Source: Lachancea mirantina
Taxonomy: Eukaryota; Ascomycota; Saccharomycetes; Saccharomycetales; Saccharomycetaceae
NCBI GenBank assembly: GCA_900074745.1
Contig: LT598466.1
Location: forward strand, 496,001 to 560,000
DNA: 64,000 nt
Reading direction: 5' to 3'
The notes below the pieces were generated by a model. That model was not told the DNA's origin and ran no database searches. It saw only the letters and a program-made list of their open reading frames with translations. The position numbers were made by a program, and so were the translations under genes. Each line of letters starts with the position of its first letter. The stretch's first letter is position 1. Of this stretch, positions 40,330 to 50,866 are shown piece after piece.

Positions 40330-41712
40330 TCATTTCTTGTTCTTCTTGTTAGTAGTCGAGTTTTTAGGAAGTTCCTTTGAGTATGGGATGAATTCAGGTT
40401 CACCAGGAATGTATTTACGTAGCACTTCTGGAACCTTCAAACCGTCCGCGGTTTGGTAATTCTCTAGAACGCAACACAACGCTCTTTGAGTGGCACAAAG
40501 AGTGGAGTTTAAGCAGTGAACGTACTTCTTTTCTCTGTCACCCATTTTCTTGATACCACATCTTATTTCCAAGTTTCTGGATTGATAATCGGTACAGTTG
40601 GAGCAAGAGACAAGTTCTTTGTATTCCTGTTGGTATGGGAACCAAGCCTCTAAATCGTATTTCTTGGCAGCCGCGTTATTCAATTCTGCAGAAACAATAC
40701 CAACGACACGGTAAGGAATTCCAAGAGATTTGTAGAATTCCTCGGACATACTGATCATGCGGTCAAATTCTTCCCAAGACTTTTCAGGTTCAGTCAACAC
40801 GAATTGTTCAATTTTTTCAAAAGCATGGACTCTAAAGACACCCCAGGCATCCTTACCGTGCGCACCAGCCTCTCTACGGAAACAAGAGGAGTAGCCAGCG
40901 TAACGAACTGGGAGTTGCTCTTGAGGCTTTTCGAACCACTCGTTAGAGTGGTATGCAGAGATAGGTTGTTCGGAAGTGGCAATCAAGTATTTTTCATCAT
41001 CGCCATCCAAGACTTTATAAAGTTCTTCATCAAATTCAGACAATTGAGCAGTTCTGGCCATAAAGTCTTTGTTCATCATGACGGGAGATTGCAAGGGCGT
41101 GTAACCCTTGGAAGCCAAGAACGACAAACCGTAGTTGATCAAGGCTTGGTTAAGGAAAACACCATAACTTCTGAAAAAGTAACCTCTGTGGCCTGAGATT
41201 TTGACACCACGTTCAGGGTCATAACCGTCAAGTCTCAAAAGCACCTCGTGGTGAGACAAAGTGGCTGGCTCGCGTGATCCGGTCGCCGTGGTGTCGATTT
41301 TATCCAACCCTTCAGGTTTCCAAGAACGAACCAATTCGTTGTTCTCCTCATCGTTGGAGATCACCACAGAAGGGTGCACGATGTTACCGACTTGACACAC
41401 CTTTTTTTTCAAATCAGCATCCTGTTGCTGTTCTCTGTCGCTTAACAATTTTTTCTCGGCAACAAGACGATCCTTTTCTGCCAAAAGTTCCTTTGGGTCT
41501 TCCTTGTTCTTAAACTTGAGCCCTATCTCTTTTTGAACCTTGTTTTGCTTCTTGTTCAACTCATCCAAATCAAATCTCGTCTTGACCCATTCCTTGTATT
41601 CGGCAATGATTTCATCAACGATTTCAACGCTGGCATAACGGGCCTTTTGGGACTGTCTAATGAGTTCAGGGTTACCACCCTTTTCTTCAATGAATTGAGT
41701 GATGTCCAGCAT
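40330..41712 (-). CDS. SES1: Cytosolic seryl-tRNA synthetase
   Basis: Class II aminoacyl-tRNA synthetase that charges tRNA-Ser in the cytosol. 460 residues (462 in S. cerevisiae). The N-terminal antiparallel coiled-coil arm spans about 30-105 (DELNKKQNKVQKEIG and DRLVAEKKLLSDREQQ), which grips the long variable arm of tRNA-Ser. The catalytic domain follows with motif 2 near YSSCFRREAGAHGKD and motif 3 near NSTLCATQRALCCVLEN. A lysine-rich tail ends the protein, as in fungi. ATG 41712 is the only reasonable start. Position equals YDR023W. Confidence 0.97.
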   Translation of the reverse strand: MLDITQFIEEKGGNPELIRQSQKARYASVEIVDEIIAEYKEWVKTRFDLDELNKKQNKVQKEIGLKFKNKEDPKELLAEKDRLVAEKKLLSDREQQQDADLKKKVCQVGNIVHPSVVISNDEENNELVRSWKPEGLDKIDTTATGSREPATLSHHEVLLRLDGYDPERGVKISGHRGYFFRSYGVFLNQALINYGLSFLASKGYTPLQSPVMMNKDFMARTAQLSEFDEELYKVLDGDDEKYLIATSEQPISAYHSNEWFEKPQEQLPVRYAGYSSCFRREAGAHGKDAWGVFRVHAFEKIEQFVLTEPEKSWEEFDRMISMSEEFYKSLGIPYRVVGIVSAELNNAAAKKYDLEAWFPYQQEYKELVSCSNCTDYQSRNLEIRCGIKKMGDREKKYVHCLNSTLCATQRALCCVLENYQTADGLKVPEVLRKYIPGEPEFIPYSKELPKNSTTNKKNKK

Positions 41713-43771
41713 TCTGAACCGCGAATCTGATGCTCAACTATAACGTCAGTTTCGAGACTTGAGGTTTATCAGAAATGACTTCTAAAATTTTTCACGTTAT
41801 ATATGAGAGTGGATGATAAGCTGCCGCTCGAAGAAAATCACCAGGAAGCGAAGTAAATAAGGCCCCCAATGAAACTTCAGACGCATTCTTAGTTCATCGG
41901 CAAAGTCGCAAGATGATTGCGTGGTCAGATATGGATAAAAATTAAATTGAGCTCTCCAGCGCTCCAAAATGGTCAAGTTTGCTCGGTTTTACGGTCTCAC
42001 CGAAACGCTTAAAACGAGACGAAAATGGCGAATAGGAGGGCTTTAGATACGCTTCGGGAGATGGAATCTCCGTCCTGCAAGGTTTGGACGCTTGCGTATG
42101 TGGTCATTCTTCTCTGATGGCTTTTCGATGTCATAATCTAGACGCGCTGTTGGAAGATCAATCAGATATGAGCTTCTCTCCCTCTTAAGTCCTTCCGCCA
42201 TCAAATAAGGCCAAATACCTTTTGAATTTTCGATTTTAGTAGGGCCTATTACCGACATTTTAATGTAATTTGAATAGCCCATGAAGTGTCTGGCCTGCCG
42301 GTCGGCTTTTCTATCTTACGATTAGTCTTTGCCCCTCCCCCATTCTAATTGAAGAAAAGAACACCACATGGAGTCCCTCGTCGTTACCTTATTGGTCCTC
42401 CAATGTGAAAAGCAATATGAGAAAAACACATGGATAATCTAAACTTCCTGCAAATTGTCGTTTGAGGCATATCCCTGCGTTCCAAACAGCGCAATGCGCG
42501 CTGAGGTTACTCACTTTTGCACCGAAATATGTCGCGAAGCTTACTACTTACTTCTTGGCCTGTCATCACACCGTTCACCCAGGCTCCTATTAGCTTGGTA
42601 ACGGCCTCCCTGCGTTTCTATCTCCGCACTCTTCCTCTACAGTTGATTCTGCTGTTCTCCACACCATTAGTCTCTGAATTTTCTGTCTTTTCTTCCTCGC
42701 ACTAGCTGTCCGTCCCTCCCGCTTACCACAAACAAGCCGTTTCACGGAACGTTCTCCGTTTGAGGCCATTTCTATTTTGCGGCTTCCTTTCGCCCCGCCA
42801 AGCCGTATTAAACCGGTTAGGAGCTTAACCGACAACCTTGGAGGGCAACCAACGTGAAATTCGCTTGCTCCAATGGCTTTATACTTTACGAACTTCGACT
42901 ATGACCTAATTGATGACTGCCAATACAAGAAATGCCCCATAACAAAGTAAAACTTGAGAGAATCAACTGAATAACAGACCTCTAAAATAAGAGTTACTAA
43001 CGAGCAGGCCAACCTGATTCGTTGAAAGCTGTTTTTTGATTAATCGCTTACTACATGCGCGGTAATCAGTGATAGTCAATCTGTTTCGTATGAAAACTTG
43101 ATATAGCTCTCATCGATTCTTCGTACGATTTAACCACTCTGGAAGCGACCATATCTAGTCTTTTCAAACGCTGCTGTTAATACTGCCGTTTCTAGTCCTC
43201 CCTTCACATCATTATTATTAAACATTTTTCAGCCCGAGCCGTCGATCACATCACTGGTGATTCATGACGATATGATGGTTCAATGCTAATCAAGTCGCTG
43301 ACTTGTCACTCCGCAGTTTTCTTTCTGCTGAAATGAAACCAGATCTTCTGTTTGTTCACTTTTTGTTTTATTCTGTCATCGTAATCATGTGATCTTGCTG
43401 ATTATACAAGGTGAAGGATATATTATCACAGACGTCGGATAGTACGTTCAGCGTTTCATTGATGAAGGTATACCCTTGGCTCTTAGCGTTATGCTAATAT
43501 CGAAATAAGCACAGTTACATTGTCTGCCGATTTTTGTTACCTACTAAGTTAGCAACCAATCTTAGGCTTGTCATGGCTCGAAAGTTGGATTTTTGACGCG
43601 AAGACAATAACTTGTTAAAACATATAGCCTCCAGAACAAACGAGAGGACGTCAGTTTCGGATTTTTGAAGTAGAAACCGATTGATAATATTTGCCTCAAC
43701 AAGAAGGGATGAGAACAACCAGCAGAAAGCTTCCAAGTTACCGTGTAGGAACGAGAGAGCTATTTTGAAGC
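41713..43771. other. 2.06-kb intergenic region with no gene seen
   Basis: Lies between the SES1 start and the stop of the ABC transporter. ORFs are all under about 85 codons, overlap one another and show no family features. No tRNA, LTR or strong hairpin was recognised. An ATCACATG word (minus strand, 43394-43387) resembles a centromere CDEI or E-box, but no CDEIII partner is near. Breakpoints linked to insertion of the transporter gene may explain the length. Confidence 0.5.
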
Positions 43772-46700
43772 CTAGTTTGGGAAATCCTCAGCTCTAATGT
43801 CTGAGCTGTCGCACATGTCCCTGAACAGACCTGGTGTATTGAATAAGGCAATTGGCTCGTCGTACTGGTGCAATTCCCCGTCTTTCATCACCAAAACCTT
43901 GTCATAGGCAAGTATGGTTTTCAATCTGTGCGCAATACATAAGACCGTGCGGTCTTTAAACTCACTCATAATTGTCTTTTGAACTAATTCGTCCGTCTTT
44001 TGATCAATATTTGAAGTAGCTTCATCCATTATTAAAATTTTGGAATCAGTTACTAGCGCCCTGGTCAACGCAATGAGCTGACGTTCTCCGAGTGAAAAGT
44101 TAGAGCCGTCTTCTTCCACAATGGAATCCAGATGAAACTTTTGAAAGTTATCAGCTGATTTCTGGTTCTTTGAGTTGTTAAAATCCAGGAGGCCGCTTCT
44201 TTTGATCGCGTCCCATAGCTGCACATCCTGATATTGTCCAAATGGGTCTAAATTCTTCCGGATTGTTCCCTGTAACAATACAGGGTCTTGAGGAATTATA
44301 GAGAGGTTGGATCTCAAGTCGTGGAGTCCTAAGCTTTTGACGTCAACGCCGCCAACTTCAATTGCCCCTTCGGCGAGCTCTTTTAGTCTAAAGATTGCGG
44401 CAATCAAAGAGCTCTTTCCTGACCCTGTCCGTCCACATATTCCTATTTTTTCTTGAGCATTCACAAGAAAATTTACGTGCTTAAGAGCCAGAGGTAGTCC
44501 GCTGCGATACCTCAGGCTTACGTCTCGGAAGCTTATAGAGCAATCTTTGGACCAGCGATCTGGCAGCACTTCGACGGGCATCTTGTACACAGCTTCTTGC
44601 TCTAAATCATTTGCATAACGGCACAACCTTTCAACGGAGTTCATCTCGTTTTCAACTTCAGAGAAGGACGTTAGGCATGAAGAAAAAAGGGAAGACAATT
44701 CGAGAGCATATGTTGCAATTAGACCTGTCGAAGCTGCACTAATGTTAAATTGGTGTGTCAATGCTAGCATTGTGACAACAAATGCCAGCCCGCATCCCGT
44801 GAGGTCTAAGCTTATTCCAATCCACCTTTGGTTCGCAACTGTGACAAGGTAAGCCTCGTTCTGCCGGTCAACAAGGTGGTCGTTTTTCTGAAGAAAACGC
44901 TCTTCAGAATTGTATGCCTTTATAGTTTCAACTCCATTCAACACTTCATTAAAGTTATCGTAAACAAACGATCTGCTAACAGATTCTAGTCTTTTGACCT
45001 CTCTTGAAGAGGCTTGATAGTAATTTGTTATCACGGTGAATATGATAACAAGTAGGGGAAGTGCAATCGCGAACCATGGCAAGTAAACAACACAGAGTAT
45101 TAGAATACCAAACACCATAGCGACTTGATGTATTAAAATTTTCAGTTGGTTGCCAATCTCGTTATCCAGCGAATTGGTGTCCTTGGTGAATCTATTCAAG
45201 ATTCTTCCACTCGGAGTAGTTTCAGTAAAAGTCATTGGAGCGTGTAAGACTCTCCTGAGAGCGTTGAGATTCAAGTGTTTCGCCGCATTAATAGTAAGAT
45301 AAGCCATGATTGCCAACTCAACAGAAACAAGTACCAGGCTCAGGATTACAAACATGACATAGATCCCAATGTAAAAAGCGTCAGATTTGTGTGCGAAATG
45401 GCGGTCAATCCAGAAAGAAAGCCAAACATTAGCAAACATCATAGAAAAAACTGTCACAATGGTGGCAATAATAACAGCCAAAAGCCACAAAAAGGGATGA
45501 CCGCTGGAACCAGCTTGCAAGTATTGTTTATAGATCCAGAAAGGGATGGAGTTGACAGCTTTTTCTTCAGCATGATACAGCTGATCGACTTCACCTTCGT
45601 AATTTTCGAAATCCCAATTTTGGCCAACTTTGTCATGAATTTTCCGTACCACGTCAGCTTTTGGAGACCTGCGTTCCCTGTTGGCCATTAGAGATGCAAG
45701 TGCTGGATGTTTTACGACCATTTCCTCAAGTGTTCCAATATGCGGCTCTCTATTGTCATCTATGAAAACAATGCGATCAGCTCTTTGTATTACAGAGGGC
45801 TGATGTGTAGTCATTATGATAGTTTTATCAGCCATCAGTTCCGTCAAGCAATTCTCGACAACCATTTCTCCGACCTGAGAGTCCAGAGCACTTAGAATAT
45901 CATCCAAGAGGTAAACATCTTTGCGAGCATAAACGGCTCTGGCCAGATTTATTCTCGCTTTCTGGCCTCCTGAAAGCGTAACACCTCTTTCACCAACTTC
46001 GGTTTTGTCACCCGCGGAAAGCGATTCCAAATCTTTATCTAGCGCGCAGGCCTTAATGGTCTCGATATAGAATTTGGGATCAAATTCCATTCCAAATGTG
46101 ATATTGTCGCGGACGGTGGCGCTTTGTATCCAAGGTTGTCCGCATGACAGATAAGAACCACTGATATAAACGCTTCCACTTGTAGTTTTCATTCCACCTG
46201 CAATAGCGCTGAGTAGCGCAGACTTTCCCGACCCAGTCCGCCCTGCAACGACAATAAACTCCCCTTGAGAAATTTCAAGGTTAACATTTTTGAAACAGAA
46301 TTTTGACTCATCGTCTCTTGCGGCGCCCCATTCAAAATCCGCGCCACAGGCTTTAACAACAACGTTCTTCTGAGTTTCTCCAATTTTAGCGCTCCCTAGA
46401 TCTTCCTTCAATTCATCAGGAGATTGTAGAAATTCAAGAACTCTAGTTAGTGCGACCCAACCTGTAGTGCAATAAGAAATATACAATGGAAATTCGGAAA
46501 ACAAATTCGTCAAAATGTCGAAAAGGGATAACGAGGCGAAAATGTTACCAGGTGATCCTTTTGTTGAATGGATAGCGTACAAAACCAAGAATGACATCAT
46601 AGATGACAAAAGGGAGAGGTTGAAGACGATTCCAAACATTATACTGGTAAGCCAGTCCGATTTAAGAATATATCGAGATTCTTTAGTTCTTGCTTCGATA

Positions 46701-47728
46701 ACTTTTTCTTCGTACGCATCTTCCCAGGTATGTAATTTGATCATCTTCATGGCGTTCAAAATTTCCCTCATTAACTCCACTCTTTTGTCAGTGTAAGCTG
46801 ATCCCTTCTTTTTATATTCCAACAACGCTTTGGTCGGGAGGGCGGCCACCATTATTGCCGCGAAAAATAGACCGAGACCGCTCAAAGCCGCATATCCAAT
46901 GTTAACAATCAACAAAGCAATTGCGGCAATAAGCGGGAATGGACAAGACACAACAAATGGAAAATAGCTAATTGCTTCATCTATCTTGCTCAGGTCCGTG
47001 CTCATTAGGGAGAAAATCTTGCCATTCGAAAATTCGAGTTTGCTTTCAGAGCTAGCAACAAAGGCTTTTTCCATTAGCATTCTGGTCAGAATTGTTTTCA
47101 TTTGAGCACCGATTACCTTAGAGAATTGAAGGGCATGGTTCTGCGCAAGAGACCTAAGAGTTAGCAAAATAACTATGCCCAGCGCGTAACCAACGCCAGC
47201 ATTGATTGGCGTTTCTGTAATCAATACTCGTAGTTCCACCACATCAATCAGCTTCTTTATCAAAACTGGAATGACAACCAAACTGCCGTAATTAAAGGTT
47301 GCCGCGACAAATGCTAACAAACACTCCGACTTGAACGTATGAAACAAAGCTTCCAAAAGTGTACGCTTTGAAATCCTACCTGTAGCCTTCTCATTGTTTC
47401 TGATTGAAAGCAATTGAAGATGGCGTTGGAATCTCGGGAATGTATTTTTTACTGATAGCCTCTCATCGAGGGTCCACAGGTCATCAAATTCCAACGTCCT
47501 TTGGTATCCCACATTAAAGAGAGGTATTAGCCACGTAAAAAAAATCCCTGAGAGTATGTTCTTCGTGTACATAGGCAACGACTGCCTTGACTCGCTATCA
47601 GGAACTGGTGGAACTCTCGAGAAAAGGAATGGTGTTAAAAGTCTTCTGGTCGGTTTCAAACTCTTGTTAGTGAGGATGTCAACATCTTCACCGAGGAACT
47701 CTGACACTTCAGCTTTCCGGCGGGTCAT
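43772..47728 (-). CDS. ABCC-type multidrug transporter, Yor1-like
   Basis: Full-length ABC exporter of 1318 residues, shorter than Yor1 (1477), in the order TMD1 (about 50-440), NBD1, TMD2 (about 740-1040), NBD2. NBD1 has Walker A GRTGSGKSA (about 494), signature LSGGQKARINLARAVYA (about 583) and Walker B ending LLDD, where Asp replaces the catalytic Glu, as is usual in ABCC proteins. NBD2 has GRTGSGKSS (about 1097), the variant signature FSLGERQ (about 1210) and a canonical ILIMDEA. There is no extra N-terminal TMD0. The NBD1 block closely resembles Yor1, so a plasma-membrane exporter of organic anions is likely. It separates SES1 from ATG31, which are neighbours in S. cerevisiae. Confidence 0.92.
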   Translation of the reverse strand: MTRRKAEVSEFLGEDVDILTNKSLKPTRRLLTPFLFSRVPPVPDSESRQSLPMYTKNILSGIFFTWLIPLFNVGYQRTLEFDDLWTLDERLSVKNTFPRFQRHLQLLSIRNNEKATGRISKRTLLEALFHTFKSECLLAFVAATFNYGSLVVIPVLIKKLIDVVELRVLITETPINAGVGYALGIVILLTLRSLAQNHALQFSKVIGAQMKTILTRMLMEKAFVASSESKLEFSNGKIFSLMSTDLSKIDEAISYFPFVVSCPFPLIAAIALLIVNIGYAALSGLGLFFAAIMVAALPTKALLEYKKKGSAYTDKRVELMREILNAMKMIKLHTWEDAYEEKVIEARTKESRYILKSDWLTSIMFGIVFNLSLLSSMMSFLVLYAIHSTKGSPGNIFASLSLFDILTNLFSEFPLYISYCTTGWVALTRVLEFLQSPDELKEDLGSAKIGETQKNVVVKACGADFEWGAARDDESKFCFKNVNLEISQGEFIVVAGRTGSGKSALLSAIAGGMKTTSGSVYISGSYLSCGQPWIQSATVRDNITFGMEFDPKFYIETIKACALDKDLESLSAGDKTEVGERGVTLSGGQKARINLARAVYARKDVYLLDDILSALDSQVGEMVVENCLTELMADKTIIMTTHQPSVIQRADRIVFIDDNREPHIGTLEEMVVKHPALASLMANRERRSPKADVVRKIHDKVGQNWDFENYEGEVDQLYHAEEKAVNSIPFWIYKQYLQAGSSGHPFLWLLAVIIATIVTVFSMMFANVWLSFWIDRHFAHKSDAFYIGIYVMFVILSLVLVSVELAIMAYLTINAAKHLNLNALRRVLHAPMTFTETTPSGRILNRFTKDTNSLDNEIGNQLKILIHQVAMVFGILILCVVYLPWFAIALPLLVIIFTVITNYYQASSREVKRLESVSRSFVYDNFNEVLNGVETIKAYNSEERFLQKNDHLVDRQNEAYLVTVANQRWIGISLDLTGCGLAFVVTMLALTHQFNISAASTGLIATYALELSSLFSSCLTSFSEVENEMNSVERLCRYANDLEQEAVYKMPVEVLPDRWSKDCSISFRDVSLRYRSGLPLALKHVNFLVNAQEKIGICGRTGSGKSSLIAAIFRLKELAEGAIEVGGVDVKSLGLHDLRSNLSIIPQDPVLLQGTIRKNLDPFGQYQDVQLWDAIKRSGLLDFNNSKNQKSADNFQKFHLDSIVEEDGSNFSLGERQLIALTRALVTDSKILIMDEATSNIDQKTDELVQKTIMSEFKDRTVLCIAHRLKTILAYDKVLVMKDGELHQYDEPIALFNTPGLFRDMCDSSDIRAEDFPN

Positions 47729-48099
47729 AGTTTCTAAGGCTTAGTTCTGCAAAGGCAAATCTCATGTCTTTTCGACTAGATCTACCTGGGGAGCGATGCC
47801 ATCAATAAATACTACGATGATTTTTTTGATGCTAATATGTTAAGGCACCCGCTTCCGCTCCGTCGTAATCATAATCGGATCACGAGAAACATTTTAAAAT
47901 AACCAAAGCACTGCTGTTTTAGGATGCGCACATCAGCAACCCTGCTGTCTCCTCTTGGAGTTTGTCGACATTTCTTGGCTGTCATCTCTCATAATATCCG
48001 CGGCTCTAACAATTTACACCCAAAAAAATCCTGTAGAAGCGCCAAAAACTAAAGAATTCAATTCAAAGGCAGATAACTTCAGAATATAATGTCCTAATC

Positions 48100-48486
48100 A
48101 TGTCTTCCTAGACTACGGCCGCAAATGAATGCAGGAAGGTAAACTTCTGGCCCGATTGAAACTCGAATACTCTCGATCTAAGCATTGGATCGTGTCCTCT
48201 CGACTTCCTTAGACATGAAAAGCTCAGCATTTCAGACGTGCAAATTTATGATATTTTGAAGACTTTTTTCATGTTGTTCGCAACCATGTTCGTTTGCCTA
48301 TGTTCAGTCTTTCGCATTGAATGCCAGTGGACTAAGGAGAGGTTTGAAAAAGTTACTATGCGCTTGGATTAGAGCAAGTCACTGTTGGAGCTCTATAGCT
48401 TGCGTGCACAGCTTCAGCAGATAGCCGAGCATTTTCAGGGACGTAGAAGTGGGCTTGAAACATTCCGTAAGATGGTCGCGCCCTAA
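48100..48486 (+). pseudogene. Possible relic of a small membrane protein gene
   Basis: In the frame of ATG 48100 the translation looks protein-like over about 125 codons but is cut by three in-frame stops (48109, 48157, 48370). It holds a likely membrane helix (DILKTFFMLFATMFVCL) and an amphipathic helix (LLELYSLRAQLQQIAEHF) before a final TAA at 48484-48486. I recognise no family, and chance is a real alternative. A Pol III-like or other RNA is not suggested by the sequence. Confidence 0.2.
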
Positions 48487-48954
48487 CAAAAATTTGTTTA
48501 AAAAACTCGTTACCATAGTCAGACTGGCATAGGAATACTAACTACACAAGGCTAAAAGATTTTATTCTAGAGATGACAGATGACGCTTACCTTACTCCTG
48601 AAAGCCGATAGAGTTTACGAAGTCACAAGCCCTCTTACTGAAGGAGATTTAATGGCGCCTGGTAAAAACTCCCGTCTCACTTTCGACTAATAGGATTTCG
48701 CCTTGCGCGATAGAGGTCGAATCGCCATCATTTCTGATGCTTCATTTTTGTCACTTATGGTACCACTGATTATTGTAGTCGACGACCTTGCCCGTTTTGA
48801 ATTCGGTATCGAAACGGCGATATTTGGAACTTTGAGTGGACATGTTGAGAAATTTCTACTGGTGGGGTACAACGTACTGGTTGTGATTTGACAATTGCCA
48901 GAAATGAAACGTTTTCATGAGTAGGGTGCTTCAGGTTGTGGAAGATAGCTATAA

Positions 48955-48974
48955 CCTAACCTAACCTTACCTAA
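48955..48974 (+). repeat. Four tandem CCTAA-like units
   Basis: CCTAA, CCTAA, CCTTA, CCTAA in a row. The unit resembles short telomere-type repeats of other organisms but not the long irregular repeats expected in this yeast family, so it is probably a chance microsatellite. Confidence 0.5.
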
Positions 48975-49185
48975 CAGCCTTATTAGTTTGTACCCAACAA
49001 GATCAAAGGAACGGCTCGCCTTTGATGAGTTGGTTAATCAGAGGTCGCTCAATGATACAAGCAGGATAGCCACAACATTGAGAACAATCAAACCCGTAAA
49101 AGGACAAGCGAGGTTGTTGGTTCTAGATCCGCTCTATTTTCAGGTCACCTATCTACTATTGCTGAAATGATAATGTTCATAGTTG

Positions 49186-49259
49186 GTTTCGGTGGTCTAG
49201 TGGTTTACGACGTCGCCTTTACACGGCGAAGATCCCGAGTTCGAACCTCGGTCGAAACA
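49186..49259 (+). tRNA. tRNA-Val(TAC)
   Basis: The 74 nt fold as a cloverleaf: acceptor GTTTCGG with TCGAAAC (one G-T pair), anticodon stem TCGCC/GGCGA around loop TTTACAC with anticodon TAC, and T arm CCGAG-TTCGAAC-CTCGG. No intron. A T6 run follows directly as the Pol III terminator. A Reb1 site (CGGGTAA, 49289-49295) lies 30 nt downstream. It decodes GUA. Confidence 0.95.
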
Positions 49260-49288
49260 TTTTTTGCAATTTTCATTGCTGATTATTT

Positions 49289-49295
49289 CGGGTAA
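49289..49295 (-). promoter_or_regulatory. Reb1 core site just downstream of tRNA-Val
   Basis: CGGGTAA is the complement of TTACCCG. Placed 30 nt past the tRNA end it could act as a roadblock or boundary; this is an inference. Confidence 0.35.
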
Positions 49296-49930
49296 CTCTA
49301 AAAAGGATCAAATCCTCAAAACACTGGATACATTGATATGGAGTTGCCTCGAGAAAAATCTCTAGGGGAAATATGGTCCAAAATGCCTAGAAAATAAAGA
49401 GTCTGGCAATTTAAATATTTAGCCTCTTTCCACGGTCTCAGTCCGTCAGATTTAGCTAGCGGTTGCCAAAGTGCATTCCTGTTGACCAATGAGCAAATTA
49501 TATGGATCGAAGATTAGATAGCTCAGCAGCCTGTCGTCTATTCGAGGTTATCGAGTTCGTCGTATTTACGTCGTCGCACTTTTTAGTGATTTCTTGCGAA
49601 AGATTCTTGAATCTACGAGCACTTTGAGGACTGTAGTCGTCCCCGGTTAGAACGATACGGAAACCTGCTTCGGTGGTTGTCTCTTCTTTGGATCTTTCTT
49701 TCTCCGAATATCAAGTTCCCATCAGGTATGAGATCCAGCAGAAATCATAGTGGTCATATCACAATGACATGCTTTCTGATCTACCGCGCTAAACATTTTT
49801 GAAGGAAGCGTTCATAGCTTTATATACCAGGAAGATAAGTTTTGGGCCCATAGAGATGTGCTTTTAGAGAATATGGGCCATTTTCGTAGATGGCCCGGAG
49901 ACAAGCTTTTTTATTGTAATGACGGAATTT

Positions 49931-49961
49931 ACGACAACGACAGACAACGACAGACAACGAA
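49931..49961 (+). repeat. Short tandem repeat of CAGACAACGA
   Basis: Two exact 10-nt units with a partial unit before them and a diverged one after. Confidence 0.7.
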
Positions 49962-50070
49962 AACGAAAATCAAAGGCAAACCATCTCAACGCCTTGTGTA
50001 AATTACGTGGGATTTGAAACTCATGTCACGGCTTTCACAAATTGTTGTTTTGTATGGATGGCCTTACTGG

Positions 50071-50109
50071 TGAAATACGATCACGAAATACAATCATGAA
50101 ATGCAATGA
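50071..50109 (+). repeat. Degenerate 13-bp tandem repeat, three units
   Basis: TGAAATACGATCA, CGAAATACAATCA and TGAAATGCAATGA follow one another without gaps, differing at two to four positions. Confidence 0.7.
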
Positions 50110-50448
50110 TGAGTTAATATGTATTGAATAATATCCTTCGTCACGTTAAAAAAAATCTGTGGATTAAGACGAAATCGCGAGTTTTTTCTGAATACAGATT
50201 TAAGGAAGTCAATTAGCATAGACTTCAAAAGCTTTCTTGATGATTTTCAATTGTTCCTATTTGTTTATGTTTCTGTAGTGGAAATCAGCTTTAGGGTGAA
50301 AAACTTAAGTGCCAGATTTTTAGAAATCAAACATCAGAAAGGAAACTTGCATCCACTGTACTCTACCTCCTGAATGATTTGCTGAGTACGCACTTGGAAG
50401 AATCATATGGTCTTTGGCGAACTCTTTTAATTAGTCCTAGTCTCCCGC

Positions 50449-50853
50449 ATGATACCCTTCACGTTGACCGTACATGATCGAAACGTGAGCCATACTCTTG
50501 CCACAACGAATACTGGGGCCCAGCACCCAGATCATGCTTCTAAAGCGATCTCTTTCCCAACCAATATACGCTACGTTTTCGAAGATGACGAAGATTTCGT
50601 TGCAGAGGAAGACGCTGATATAGAGAACATCCTAATTGTCGAGGTAGATCCAAATTTGAAAGTCACACAAGTCGAATTGATTAGCGACGAGTACCAACTT
50701 TTATCGTTCGAGTCGCAGGCCGATAACGAACTTGAACTGGATGTCTTGTCACGATTTTGTACGCTTGAGACCGAGAGTCAAGACTTAGACGAATTAATGC
50801 AGATTTACAAAACGCAAAATGAACAACTAAATAGTATATTTAACGCGTTGTGA
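50449..50853 (+). CDS. ATG31: Autophagy scaffold subunit Atg31
   Basis: Bridges Atg17 and Atg29 in the complex that nucleates autophagosomes at the phagophore assembly site. 134 residues (196 in S. cerevisiae), strongly acidic, beginning MIPFTLTVHDRNVSH and with FEDDEDFVAEEDADIENILIVEVD in the middle, in keeping with the beta-rich Atg31 fold followed by a C-terminal helix (LDELMQIYKTQNEQLNSIF) that contacts Atg17. The family diverges fast; the call rests on position, because YDR022C lies between SES1 and FAL1 with this orientation. Its stop is only 13 nt from the FAL1 stop, so the 3' ends must overlap. Confidence 0.85.
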   Translation: MIPFTLTVHDRNVSHTLATTNTGAQHPDHASKAISFPTNIRYVFEDDEDFVAEEDADIENILIVEVDPNLKVTQVELISDEYQLLSFESQADNELELDVLSRFCTLETESQDLDELMQIYKTQNEQLNSIFNAL

Positions 50854-50866
50854 GGCCGAGCGCAGC

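Larger units (their letters stand above)
47729..49185. other. Intergenic region before tRNA-Val, with a possible gene relic
   Basis: 1.46 kb upstream of the ABC transporter. It has no intact gene. A protein-like open stretch lies at 48100-48486 (separate entry), and four tandem CCTAA-like units are at 48955-48974. Confidence 0.5.
49260..50448. other. Intergenic region between tRNA-Val and ATG31
   Basis: 1.19 kb without a gene. It holds a Reb1 core 30 nt after the tRNA, a short tandem array near 49931-49961 and a degenerate 13-bp triple repeat at 50071-50109. No LTR ends were recognised in spite of the tRNA. Confidence 0.5.

Noticed and set aside
43380-43394. Possible centromere element CDEI
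   Set aside because: An ATCACATG word is present, but no CDEIII-like sequence with its central CCG lies at a suitable distance on that strand.
48703-49170. ORFs of about 60 codons before tRNA-Val
   Set aside because: They start with TTG or are minus-strand shadows and show no domain or conserved feature.
49260-50448. Expected LTR remnants near tRNA-Val
   Set aside because: No paired TG...CA ends, primer-binding site or polypurine tract could be recognised.
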